A stretch of 64,000 nucleotides of DNA, taken from assembly GCF_900142025.1 (NCBI RefSeq), contig NZ_FQZM01000009.1, positions 33,724 to 97,723 on the forward strand, in the 5' to 3' direction. Under the pieces are notes generated by a model. It was not told the origin of the DNA. It saw nothing but the letters and a program-made list of their open reading frames with translations, and ran no database searches. The stretch's first letter is position 1. Each line of letters starts with the position of its first letter. Both the position numbers and the translations under genes were made by a program. The DNA comes from Desulfofundulus thermosubterraneus DSM 16057 (lineage in GTDB: Bacteria > Bacillota > Desulfotomaculia > Desulfotomaculales > Desulfovirgulaceae). Below, one piece after another: positions 1-8,039 of this stretch.

Positions 1-339
1 GAAAGGATGCGCAAGTGCCTCACCGTTCCCACTCTGACCAAGGCTACGCCGGGAGACCTGAGCCTGGTCTTTCCCTACCGGCATCTGGTGGCCATTGTGG
101 AAATGTTGAAAGCCATGGACGAAGTCGCGCCGGGAATTTATTCCCGTTACACCCTCCTTTACGGGGTGGAAGTGAAATTTTATTCTTCCCGTCTGGCCCT
201 GACCCAGGGGTTGGAAACCCAGGTGCAGAATCTCTTTGCCGCCGGAGACGGGGCAGGAGTAACCAGAGGTCTGGCCCAGGCGTCGGTGTCCGGGATTGTG
301 GCGGCGCGGGAGATCCTGAAAAAATGGGGGGATAAATAG
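1..339 (+). CDS. FAD-dependent dehydrogenase, C-terminal part (COG2509-like)
   Basis: The reading frame is open from the first base of the window, so this is the 3' part of a longer gene. The visible ~113 residues end with LFAAGDGAGVTRGLAQAS, the C-terminal FAD-binding GD motif followed by a glycine-rich helix start, as in the 'uncharacterised FAD-dependent dehydrogenase' family. The stop lies 3 bp before purA, so the two genes are probably co-transcribed. The substrate is unknown; the family assignment rests only on this C-terminal motif. Confidence 0.75.
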   Translation, partial: ERMRKCLTVPTLTKATPGDLSLVFPYRHLVAIVEMLKAMDEVAPGIYSRYTLLYGVEVKFYSSRLALTQGLETQVQNLFAAGDGAGVTRGLAQASVSGIVAAREILKKWGDK

Positions 340-342
340 AGC

Positions 343-1626
343 ATGTCAACGCTAGTGCTGGTGGGTGCCCAGTGGGGAGACGAGGGGAAGGGAAAAATTA
401 CGGACTTTCTGGCCGAAAAGGCCGACCTTATTGTGCGTTACCAGGGCGGTAACAACGCCGGCCACACGGTGGTTGTGGCGGGCCAGCAGTTCAAGCTGCA
501 CCTAGTTCCTTCGGGCATCCTGTACCCCGATAAACTGTGCTTAATTGGAAACGGTGTGGTGGTTGATCCCGAGGTCCTCCTGAACGAACTCGATAACCTG
601 GCCGCCCGGGGGATTTCCACGGCCAACCTGCGCATCAGTCCCCGTGCCCATGTCATTCTCCCCTACCACCGGCGGCAGGACCAGTGCGAGGAAGAAAGAA
701 AGGGCGCATGGCGCATCGGCACCACCTGCCGGGGCATCGGCCCGGCTTACACCGATAAGATTGCCCGGGTGGGCATTCGCATGGCCGAGCTGGTGGATGA
801 AGAAGAATTTCCGGGTCTGTTAGAACGAAATCTCGAGAACAAGAACCAGCTTTTCCGGGAGATTTACCATAGCAAGGAATTTAAGCTGGAGGACATTTTG
901 CCCACCTATTTAAGCTATGGCCGCAGGTTGAAACCTTTCGTGGCCGATGTGTCCGTCATCGTGAACGAAGCCATTGAGCAGGGCAAGAAGGTCCTTTTTG
1001 AAGGTGCCCAGGGGACCCTCCTGGACGTGGATCACGGTACTTACCCCTACGTAACCTCGTCCCATCCCGTAGCCGCCGGGGCCTGCACCGGTGCGGGCAT
1101 TGGTCCTACCCGCATTGACCGGGTGATGGGTGTGGCCAAGGCCTATGTCACCAGGGTGGGTGAAGGCCCCTTCCCCACGGAGCTAAAAGATGCCCTGGGG
1201 GACCATATCCGCACCCGGGGTGGGGAATTTGGCACCACCACCGGCCGGCCGCGCCGCTGCGGCTGGTTTGACGCCGTGGTGGCCCGTTATGCGGTGCGGA
1301 TCAACGGCCTGGACTACCTGGCCATCACCAAGCTGGACGTACTTACCGGTTTGGAGACCATCCGCCTGTGCACTGCCTACCGCTACAAGGGGGAAATCTT
1401 AACCGAGTTTCCGGCCACCCTCAAGGTGCTGGCGGCTTGCGAGCCGGTTTACGAGGAATGGCCCGGCTGGCAGGAAGACATCAGCCGGGCCCGGCGTTAT
1501 GAGGACCTGCCCGCCAGTGCCCGGCGGTACCTGGAGCGCATCACCGAGCTGGTGGGCGTTCCCATAGCCATTATTGGCGTCGGTCCCGGGCGGGAGGAAA
1601 CCATTATTACCCGGGAGGTATTCTAA
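343..1626 (+). CDS. purA: Adenylosuccinate synthetase
   Basis: This cytoplasmic GTP-dependent enzyme joins aspartate to IMP, the first committed step from IMP to AMP. The 427 residues match the usual length. The P-loop-like GDEGKGK lies at residues 12-18 with the catalytic Asp, the conserved NNAGHTVVV block follows at about 38-46, and the GTP/IMP loop [13 protein letters not shown] is near residue 300. ATG start just after the upstream stop; no obvious Shine-Dalgarno in the 3-bp gap, so translation may be coupled to the dehydrogenase gene. Confidence 0.97.
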   Translation: MSTLVLVGAQWGDEGKGKITDFLAEKADLIVRYQGGNNAGHTVVVAGQQFKLHLVPSGILYPDKLCLIGNGVVVDPEVLLNELDNLAARGISTANLRISPRAHVILPYHRRQDQCEEERKGAWRIGTTCRGIGPAYTDKIARVGIRMAELVDEEEFPGLLERNLENKNQLFREIYHSKEFKLEDILPTYLSYGRRLKPFVADVSVIVNEAIEQGKKVLFEGAQGTLLDVDHGTYPYVTSSHPVAAGACTGAGIGPTRIDRVMGVAKAYVTRVGEGPFPTELKDALGDHIRTRGGEFGTTTGRPRRCGWFDAVVARYAVRINGLDYLAITKLDVLTGLETIRLCTAYRYKGEILTEFPATLKVLAACEPVYEEWPGWQEDISRARRYEDLPASARRYLERITELVGVPIAIIGVGPGREETIITREVF

Positions 1627-1652
1627 TTTCCCTTTGCCCGGTGGAAAAATAT

Positions 1653-1687
1653 GAGGCCGGCGGTGACGATAACGCCCCGCCGGCCTC
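1653..1687. terminator. GC-rich hairpin downstream of purA
   Basis: A perfect 11-bp stem (GAGGCCGGCGG, 1653-1663, with CCGCCGGCCTC, 1677-1687) encloses a 13-nt loop. The flank that would be T-rich lies on the minus-strand side (AAAAATAT at 1645-1652), so it looks more like a leftward intrinsic terminator, although it directly follows the rightward purA. It may act on both strands. Confidence 0.55.
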
Positions 1688-1773
1688 AATAACATGAAAA
1701 TCGCCACGTTTAAATCACTAAAACTTTTTGAACGACACTCCGGCCATTGTAACAAGCAACCATAAATTTTGTG

Positions 1774-1802
1774 TTGACACCGGTATCCATCTATAGTATC
1801 AT
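1774..1802 (+). promoter_or_regulatory. Sigma-A-type promoter of the tRNA-Lys gene
   Basis: TTGACA (1774-1779) and TATCAT (1797-1802) are separated by 17 bp, and the tRNA starts 21 bp further on. The -35 is consensus and the -10 has 4 of 6 matches. Confidence 0.65.
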
Positions 1803-1823
1803 ATCTACCGGTAATGCTCTTGT

Positions 1824-1899
1824 GAGCCATTAGCTCAGTTGGTAGAGCACCTGACTTTTAATCAGGGTGTCGGTGGTTCGAGTCCACCATGGCTCACCA
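1824..1899 (+). tRNA. tRNA-Lys (anticodon TTT)
   Basis: Cloverleaf of 76 nt with CCA encoded. The acceptor stem pairs GAGCCAT with ATGGCTC, and the D-arm GCTCAGTTGGTAGAGC is canonical. The anticodon loop CTTTTAA in stem CCTGA/TCAGG gives TTT. The T-arm is GGTGGTTCGAGTCCACC. First of a two-tRNA group with tRNA-Glu 120 bp downstream. Confidence 0.97.
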
Positions 1900-1903
1900 A
1901 AAT

Positions 1904-1998
1904 GGAAGTCAGAGGTCGGAAGTTGGAGGTCGGAAAAATGTTTGATTTTGTTATTGCCGGACAGTTGTGGTCGGCAATAAATCTGGCTTCTGACTTCC
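1904..1998. repeat. Nested inverted repeat between the two tRNA genes
   Basis: Outer arms GGAAGTCAGA (1904-1913) and TCTGACTTCC (1989-1998) are exact inverted copies. An inner pair TTATTGCCG (1951-1959) and CGGCAATAA (1972-1980) encloses 12 nt. The left flank repeats a GGTCGGAA motif in tandem. The DNA could fold as one long stem in the precursor of the tRNA pair. No open frame. It may be a dispersed small element; copies elsewhere cannot be checked here. Confidence 0.6.
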
Positions 1999-2019
1999 GA
2001 CGACTGACGACTGTTCTAT

Positions 2020-2095
2020 GGCCCCATGGTCAAGCGGCCTAAGACACCGCCCTTTCACGGCGGTAACGCGGGTTCGAATCCCGCTGGGGTCACCA
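2020..2095 (+). tRNA. tRNA-Glu (anticodon TTC)
   Basis: Cloverleaf of 76 nt with CCA encoded. Acceptor GGCCCCA pairs with TGGGGTC (one G-U). The anticodon loop CTTTCAC in stem CCGCC/GGCGG gives TTC. The T-arm is GCGGGTTCGAATCCCGC. Shares the upstream tRNA-Lys promoter unless the 120-bp spacer holds another. Confidence 0.97.
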
Positions 2096-2103
2096 ATTTT
2101 AAA

Positions 2104-2137
2104 GCCCCGTGAACAAAGCACGGGGCATAATTTTTTT
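2104..2137 (+). terminator. Intrinsic terminator of the tRNA pair
   Basis: Stem GCCCCGTG (2104-2111) with CACGGGGC (2119-2126), 7-nt loop, then ATAA and seven T residues (2131-2137). Classic Rho-independent terminator 8 bp after tRNA-Glu. Confidence 0.9.
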
Positions 2138-2181
2138 GCCGTTGTTACGCAGACAACGCCTTGCCTGCGACTCTACAATGG

Positions 2182-4026
2182 CTACCTTACCACCACCCGG
2201 TACTCCCTGAGCCAGGTATCAACCTGAATGAGGTAGGCCAGGAGTTGCGGCCCGCGCATCAGTTGGCCGTACCAGGGCCTCTTCATGGCCGGCGCATCCA
2301 GCCGCGCAAACTGGCGCACGGCCTCTAAGTTGATAAAGGGCAGCAGGGGGGAGGTTGGGTCGTCCAGAATATCCAGGAGCCACCGCCGGACGGCCGCGAA
2401 ATAGGCCGGGTGGTGGGTCTTGGGGTAAGGGCTCTTGCGCCGCAGGAGCACCTCCTGGGGCAGCACCCCCGCCAGTGCCCGGCGCAAGATACCCTTTTCC
2501 ATCCCCCCGCAGCTTTTCATCTCCCAGGGGATGTTCCAGGCGTATTCCACCAGACGGTGATCGCAAAAGGGGACCCGCACCTCCAGTCCAGTGGCCATAC
2601 TCATGCGGTCCTTGCGGTCCAGGAGGGTGGCCATGAACCAGTTGAGATTCAGGTAAAACATTTCACGCATGCGTGCTTCCCGGGGATTTTCCCCCTGAAG
2701 GTGCGGTACTTCGGTCAGGGTGTCCCGGTAGCGCTGCGCCACGTATTCCTCCGGCCGGATCATGGCCAGCAGTTCCGGTGACAACAAGCGGGTGCGCTCT
2801 TGAGTATTGAGTGCCCAGGGGAAGGTATGGGCGGCCAGGGCATCTTCCTTGCGGAACCAGGGGTAGCCGCCGAAAATTTCGTCGGCGCACTCGCCGGACA
2901 GGGCTACGGTGGCTTCTTTTTTGACCTCCCGGCAGAAGAGCAAAAGGGAAGCGTCCACATCGGCCATACCGGGCAAATCCCGGGCCCGCACGGCAGCGCT
3001 TAGCGCCTCCACCAGGTGTGGCGTGTCGATCAACACGGTCCGGTGGTGGGCGCCCAGAAAGTGCGCCACTCGTTCTATCCACCGGGCATCGGAATCGGGC
3101 TCAAATTGATTGGGCCGGAAGTAACGGTCGTTCTCCATATAGTCCACCGAAAAGGTCCGCAGTTGCCCCGTCCCATTTTGCTGGAAGGCAGCCGCGGCAA
3201 AGGCTGAAATGGCGCTGGAGTCGAGGCCGCCGGAGAGCAGGGTGCAGACGGGCACATCGGCCACCAGCTGCCGCCGGACCGCATCCTGCAAAAGCCAGCC
3301 TACCTTACGGGCAGTGGTGTCCAGGTCGTCCGGATGGGGGTGGCTTTCCAGGGCCCAGTACCGGTAAATGTGCATACCCCGGCGATTATAAACCAGGCAA
3401 TGGCCGGGCCTTAGTTCCTTTACTCCCCGGAAAACGCCGTGTCCCGGGGTGCGTCCCGGGGCCAAAACAAAGATTTCGGCCAGACCTTCGGCGTCCACCT
3501 CCGGTTGCACGCCCGGATGGGCCAGGAGTGCCTTCAATTCTGAGCCAAAGATAAAAGCGCTACCCCTTTGGGTATAAAATAGGGGTTTTACTCCCAGCCG
3601 GTCCCGGGCCATAAAGAGGGTTTGATCCGCTTCACCCCAGATGGCAAAGGCGAAAATACCGTTCAAGCGCGGCACACATTCTTTGCCCCACTCCATATAG
3701 GCCGTGAGCAACACCTCCGTATCCGAGTGGCCCTGAAAGCGATAACCCCGGGCTTCCAGCTCCGCCCGCAGCTCCGGGGTGTTGTACAGTTCACCGTTAT
3801 AAGTGATTATGTACCTGTACTCTCCCTTCCGGCGGATCATGGGCTGCCCCCCGCCCGTGGGATCAACCACTATCAGGCGGCGGTGGGCCAGGGCGGCCCT
3901 GGGAGACAGCCACAACCCAGCGGCGTCGGGCCCGCGGCAGGCCAGGGCTGCCGCCATGTCCTCCAAAGTGGGGCGCTGTTGGGTGAGATCCACATCCCAG
4001 TCTACCCAGCCGGCAATGCCACACAT
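2182..4026 (-). CDS. asnB: Asparagine synthase (glutamine-hydrolysing)
   Basis: Converts aspartate, glutamine and ATP to asparagine in the cytoplasm. The chosen ATG at 4026 gives MCGIAGW, placing the nucleophilic Cys directly after the removable Met, with GGGAGGGGAAAG just upstream; an ATG 18 bp earlier would bury it. N-terminal class II glutaminase domain (about 1-210) with YNGELYN; C-terminal synthetase domain with the PP-loop LLSGGLDSS. Its 614 residues are typical. It is the last gene of the leftward glycosyltransferase operon. AsnB homologues in such clusters may amidate sugars or surface polymers, but ordinary asparagine synthesis is the simpler reading. Confidence 0.9.
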   Translation of the reverse strand: MCGIAGWVDWDVDLTQQRPTLEDMAAALACRGPDAAGLWLSPRAALAHRRLIVVDPTGGGQPMIRRKGEYRYIITYNGELYNTPELRAELEARGYRFQGHSDTEVLLTAYMEWGKECVPRLNGIFAFAIWGEADQTLFMARDRLGVKPLFYTQRGSAFIFGSELKALLAHPGVQPEVDAEGLAEIFVLAPGRTPGHGVFRGVKELRPGHCLVYNRRGMHIYRYWALESHPHPDDLDTTARKVGWLLQDAVRRQLVADVPVCTLLSGGLDSSAISAFAAAAFQQNGTGQLRTFSVDYMENDRYFRPNQFEPDSDARWIERVAHFLGAHHRTVLIDTPHLVEALSAAVRARDLPGMADVDASLLLFCREVKKEATVALSGECADEIFGGYPWFRKEDALAAHTFPWALNTQERTRLLSPELLAMIRPEEYVAQRYRDTLTEVPHLQGENPREARMREMFYLNLNWFMATLLDRKDRMSMATGLEVRVPFCDHRLVEYAWNIPWEMKSCGGMEKGILRRALAGVLPQEVLLRRKSPYPKTHHPAYFAAVRRWLLDILDDPTSPLLPFINLEAVRQFARLDAPAMKRPWYGQLMRGPQLLAYLIQVDTWLREYRVVVR

Positions 4027-4090
4027 TTGACTTTCCCCTCCCAATTTAAACTTCGTGCGAGCCAGCGAAATTCCAGCCGGGAAAAGGAAA

Positions 4091-4132
4091 GCGCCCTTCC
4101 GCAGCAGCTGATGTATGTACTGCGGGGGGCGC
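4091..4132 (-). promoter_or_regulatory. Structured asnB leader, attenuator-like hairpin
   Basis: The leader between the upstream methyltransferase gene and asnB holds an interrupted stem (GCGCC...CCGCAG with CTGCGG...GGCGC). In the asnB direction it is followed by TTTCCTTTTC. Upstream, TCGACA and CATAAT about 18 bp apart (around 4220-4196) could form a dedicated promoter. No T-box motif was seen. Function is inference. Confidence 0.35.
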
Positions 4133-4240
4133 CTTTGCCCGGCCCGTATTTAATACTGTGGCAGCCCGTACGGCAGACTCCGTACTCAAGCTCATATTAT
4201 GCGGGGAAGCCTTGAAATGTGTCGAAGTGTTGCGAAAAAA

Positions 4241-4915
4241 TTACCTGGAGCTCGGGACAGGGTTTGTGTCCTCTTTTCTAAGGACGGCTCTAAAGCAGTA
4301 TAGCCCGTAGGTTTCGGAATATAAAGCGTTCTCGGGCAGCTCAAAGGATACGTCACCTGCAAAAGCCAGCCCGGTCTCGTACAAAACGCATTTCAGGAAT
4401 GCTAAATCAATGCTTGGATAATCCAGAGTTAATAATAGCAGTCCGTCGTCTTTTAGAGTTCTTCTGAATTCCTTCATGGACAGCATGATGTCTTTTAAAG
4501 GCAAATGTTCAATCACAGAAATACAGTAGATTTTGTCAAATTTCTTATCTTCATAGGGCAGTTCTGTGATTGACGCCTTAACGTAGTATATACGTTTAAA
4601 GTACTTCATCGGAAAAAACTGTGCTGCGTCATATCCAAAATCTTTTAATATATCGCTCAGGATTGCTCCGGGAGATAAAATTCTTTCGTCAATATCACAA
4701 GCGTGAACTTCACGGCATACATCCGCCAAATAAAATTTAAACGGATGGCAAATACCGCAACCAGCATCCAAGGCGACATCGCCAGGTTCACAAAATTGTC
4801 TTGCCCATTCATATTCATAAAACCTACTCCACCAGTATGGTGGTAGCGGAAAGACAAGCTGCTCAATACGCGGGTCGTTCCGTAAAAAAAATCTGGATAG
4901 GAATTTACCAGACAC
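4241..4915 (-). CDS. Class I SAM-dependent methyltransferase
   Basis: A 224-residue protein with motif I LDAGCGICHPF at about residue 50, the acidic motif II in CDID, and a motif IV region with YCISVIEHLPL, as in Methyltransf_11-type enzymes. No membrane segment or signal peptide. It sits between a glycosyltransferase gene and asnB on the same strand, so a sugar O- or N-methyltransferase acting on the surface glycan is likely. The substrate cannot be read from sequence. AT-richer than its neighbours, which may hint at separate acquisition. Confidence 0.8.
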   Translation of the reverse strand: MSGKFLSRFFLRNDPRIEQLVFPLPPYWWSRFYEYEWARQFCEPGDVALDAGCGICHPFKFYLADVCREVHACDIDERILSPGAILSDILKDFGYDAAQFFPMKYFKRIYYVKASITELPYEDKKFDKIYCISVIEHLPLKDIMLSMKEFRRTLKDDGLLLLTLDYPSIDLAFLKCVLYETGLAFAGDVSFELPENALYSETYGLYCFRAVLRKEDTNPVPSSR

Positions 4916-4957
4916 CTTATCATCCCTTCCTTAACTTATCTTTACCGGGCCGTGCAC

Positions 4958-6523
4958 TTAAAGGTCTTCGGTCCAGGCCACCAGGTTTGGTTTAGGGTCA
5001 AGGATGGACAGATATTGACCAATTAGTCCGTACTGCCCCAGTGGGTCCAGCTTTTTGTAACGATAGTATTTGGCCAGCCGGTCGGCAGGTTTTATCCATC
5101 CCAGGTGTTTCACCCGCAATGAGCTGGTGGCGCCTCTAAGCTCAGTGATGTTATGGGGAAATCGCCCGCAGTGCTGGGGGGTTTCCCGCCACTGGTAGGG
5201 GAAACCGGGAACATACCTGACCATGAAGGGTCTGTAGTAGTGGTGGGCCTTCCAGTATTCGTCCTCGCGGTAATGATCTTCATCCCACATGTCGTAGAGG
5301 CGGAAATAATAAACCTCAATTTCCGGATTGGCAGCCAGGGACCTTAGCTCCTTTACCGCGCGCTCTTCAAAAATTTCATCGGCGTCCAAAACTAAAATCC
5401 AGTCCGGCCCGGTTCCCACCGCCAGCTCCCAGAGCTGCTTGCGCAGGATGATTTCGTTATGAAAAGAGGGCTGCTTATTGGAAACCAGGGTCAAGGGAAT
5501 GTTTTGCAGGGTTTTTTTACACACTTCCACTGTATTATCCTCGCTGGCATCGTCTAAAATCACGGCACAATCGACGTACTGCGCCGCGTGCTTGAGAACC
5601 CTCTCAAGGTATCTCCCGGCTTCGTTTCTTACCAGCATAGCAAGGGTAATTTTACTTCCCCGTGTACCAGTCTCTTCATCAGCAGTTTGCAGCATGGCCG
5701 CGCCGGTCGGTGTATCCTTGCCGGCCGGAAAAAATTTCTCTTTATACGCCTTCAAGCCCGCAAAATCAGACTCCCGGTATATATGGAACGGCGGGTAATG
5801 GGTGTCGGCATAGAGCTCCAGCCCCAGGGCAGCCGCCCGGATGCAAAAATGCCGGTCCTCCCCGGTAAAACCCAGGTTATATATTTCGCTGAAGGAGACC
5901 CCCAACAGGATTGCCCTGCGGCTGATCAGGGTACAGGCACCCAGGCCGCCTACTTTATAAACACCGGGCTTTTGCAACGTCTCCAGAAATTCTTTCACCC
6001 GGCGGGCGATCTCCTTTTCGTCGAGCATCTCGCCCCGCTGCATGTGATACAGCCGGTACTGGTCGGCTACCCAGACCTGAGGAAGAGGGGTCATATCCGG
6101 TTCCCACCTGGTCCAGTAGACCTCGGAAACGATATCCTTTCCCAACCCCACCAGGTGGACCAGCGTTTTCGGGTGCAGCACCAGGTCCGAATCAACCAGA
6201 AACAAGAAATCAAAGCCACTGTTCCGGGCCAGCTGGATAAAACGGTTCTTATATCCGGCCACTTTCCAGATTAAATCTTCCCGCCAGTGGTGGGTGTGCT
6301 CGTCACAGTGGTAAGCGTGCCCTGCACCGTTGCCGGGGAAGATATGAACGTTTTCTCTCCCGGCGGCAAACTCCCGCAGCAGGGTACTTTCCCTTTCGTT
6401 ATCATCAATAAACGCGTATTCAACTTCTAGACCCGTGGTCTCCAGGTGCGAGAGGGACCACAGGAATTCTCTTAGTATGGACGGTTTCTGCCGGACTGGA
6501 CTGGCGATGAGCACCCTTTGCAT
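4958..6523 (-). CDS. Two-domain family 2 glycosyltransferase
   Basis: About 521 residues. The N-terminal half (about 1-260) starts with QRVLIASPVRQKP and has a DSDLVLHP motif, a GT-A-type domain of the kind found with TPR glycosyltransferases. The C-terminal half (from about 290) begins ITLAMLVRNEAGRYLERV and has DDASEDNT and VLDADEIFEE, a second GT2 domain with its metal-binding DxD. The start at 6523 is preferred because GAAAGG lies 10 nt upstream; an earlier ATG at 6544 has no site. Probably transfers sugars to the same surface acceptor as its neighbours. Its first ~104 bp overlap the end of the upstream gene in another frame. Confidence 0.8.
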   Translation of the reverse strand: MQRVLIASPVRQKPSILREFLWSLSHLETTGLEVEYAFIDDNERESTLLREFAAGRENVHIFPGNGAGHAYHCDEHTHHWREDLIWKVAGYKNRFIQLARNSGFDFLFLVDSDLVLHPKTLVHLVGLGKDIVSEVYWTRWEPDMTPLPQVWVADQYRLYHMQRGEMLDEKEIARRVKEFLETLQKPGVYKVGGLGACTLISRRAILLGVSFSEIYNLGFTGEDRHFCIRAAALGLELYADTHYPPFHIYRESDFAGLKAYKEKFFPAGKDTPTGAAMLQTADEETGTRGSKITLAMLVRNEAGRYLERVLKHAAQYVDCAVILDDASEDNTVEVCKKTLQNIPLTLVSNKQPSFHNEIILRKQLWELAVGTGPDWILVLDADEIFEERAVKELRSLAANPEIEVYYFRLYDMWDEDHYREDEYWKAHHYYRPFMVRYVPGFPYQWRETPQHCGRFPHNITELRGATSSLRVKHLGWIKPADRLAKYYRYKKLDPLGQYGLIGQYLSILDPKPNLVAWTEDL

Positions 6524-8039
6524 CCAGATCAATCCTTTCACCAAACGTTAGGCTATTCAGTAGAGCAGGTGACCAGGAAGGGCACAACCCCATGACCACC
6601 AGTTCCAGGGCGGATGAGGCCAGCCTGAGAAGTCCCTGGACGAAAGAAAACAACCCACACTCCAGATTTCGCTGCACCGCGCTGGCGTATAAAAGCATCC
6701 CGCTGGCGCCGGTAAGAAGGTAGTTGCCCAGCGGCTCTTGCCCGGGCCGGTTGGCCAGGTACTGTTCCACCATAAGCCGGTATTCCCGGCAGGTCTCTAT
6801 TAATTCCCGGCAGTTTCTGGAATTAGCTGGCTCGACCAGTATAAGCAGCGCCAGGACCATCGCCAGGGGTAACTCGCCGAGTTTGCACAGCTCTTTGTAC
6901 AGGGCTTTTTTTCTGGATGGGGAAGCAAACCGGCTTAATGCCTGCCATTGGAGCCTGCCCCGACCCCGCTGTTTTAAACCTAGTATTTGGGTCAGCGGGT
7001 ACAACATGTGCGGTGCAAGGAGTAAGGCGTTAAAGTACTCATCTTCTGCTTCCCCATACTGGCCCAAAAGATTATAGCTGTCCCCAAGCAAGGCGTGGAT
7101 GTGGTAAGGGGGGAGAATCTGGGCTCCCACAGTGAGGGCAAAACGCAGTTCTTCGATGGCCGTATCGCAGCGGCCGTCATGCAGGGCCAAAAGCCCTTTG
7201 AGCAGGTGCAGATCCGGGTCAGCGGGCAGCATGGATAGGGCCCCGTCAAGCAAAAATGTTAACCTGTCCCTTTGACCGGTTCTGAAAAGTCCCAGGCACA
7301 GCGTGAGCAACAAATCACGGAAATAACCCTCGTTCCCGCGCATGAAAACCAGGGCTTTCTCCAGCTGTTCAATGCCTTTTTTGATTTCCCCACACTGCAA
7401 GTGTTCGATGCCGAGGCTGTATAAAAGAAAAGGGTCATCAGGTTTATCATCCAGGGCCTTTTTAATTACGCAGATGTTACGCTGGTGCTTGTTTTTGACC
7501 TGCAAGTGCCGGTCAAGATAGCCAAAGTGGTAGATTAACAGATCCGAAAAGGCGAGACCCCCTCCGGCGTTATGCTTTATGATTGCCCCGGCTACCTGTT
7601 CATGGATGGCTCCGGCAAAACGATAGGCGGGTTTATTTCTAAACAACCGCACTACCTGGTCCTCGGCCATCCCTTCACCGTTTCCCAGGTAGCTGCGGAT
7701 TTTCACGAAATACCCTTCTACACCCGGTGCGTCAAGGAGTCTGGCGAATTCTTCTAATTTAACTGGGGCCAGTATTTCATCAGCATCCAGGACCAGGATC
7801 CAGTCACCTGTGGCTTTACTAAGGGAGTAGTTTCTTGCCGCCGCAAAATCATCGCACCAGTGAAAGGTAAAAACCCTGGCTCCACTTTGGGCGGCCACTT
7901 CCTTCGTCCGGTCGGTGGAACCCGTATCGACCACGACGATTTCCCGCACCAGGTGCTGCACACTTTGGATGCAGGAGGCAATCCAGTGTTCTTCGTTTCT
8001 GGCAATCATGCACAGGCTCACCGGTAACCCGCTGCTCAT
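6420..8039 (-). CDS. Glycosyltransferase family 2 with TPR region (copy 3)
   Basis: 539 residues. GT2 domain at 1-~200: SLCMIARNEEHWI, VVDTGSTDRT and LVLDADEIL (the DxD metal site). A helical TPR-like region follows from ~220 (LGIEHLQCGEIKKGIEQLEKA, and further 34-residue units). The start at 8039 forms an ATGA overlap with the stop of the upstream paralogue, with GGGGG upstream, so an earlier start at 8066 is rejected. The C-terminus is unlike its paralogues and runs ~104 bp into the next gene. Family members of this architecture glycosylate surface or flagellar proteins; the acceptor here is inferred to be the nearby repeat protein. Confidence 0.82.
   Translation of the reverse strand: MSSGLPVSLCMIARNEEHWIASCIQSVQHLVREIVVVDTGSTDRTKEVAAQSGARVFTFHWCDDFAAARNYSLSKATGDWILVLDADEILAPVKLEEFARLLDAPGVEGYFVKIRSYLGNGEGMAEDQVVRLFRNKPAYRFAGAIHEQVAGAIIKHNAGGGLAFSDLLIYHFGYLDRHLQVKNKHQRNICVIKKALDDKPDDPFLLYSLGIEHLQCGEIKKGIEQLEKALVFMRGNEGYFRDLLLTLCLGLFRTGQRDRLTFLLDGALSMLPADPDLHLLKGLLALHDGRCDTAIEELRFALTVGAQILPPYHIHALLGDSYNLLGQYGEAEDEYFNALLLAPHMLYPLTQILGLKQRGRGRLQWQALSRFASPSRKKALYKELCKLGELPLAMVLALLILVEPANSRNCRELIETCREYRLMVEQYLANRPGQEPLGNYLLTGASGMLLYASAVQRNLECGLFSFVQGLLRLASSALELVVMGLCPSWSPALLNSLTFGERIDLDAKGAHRQSSPAETVHTKRIPVVPLAPGDHGSRS

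Noticed and set aside
4027..4240. T-box leader of asnB
   Set aside because: No T-box consensus (AGGGTGGNACCGCG) and no specifier loop arrangement recognised.
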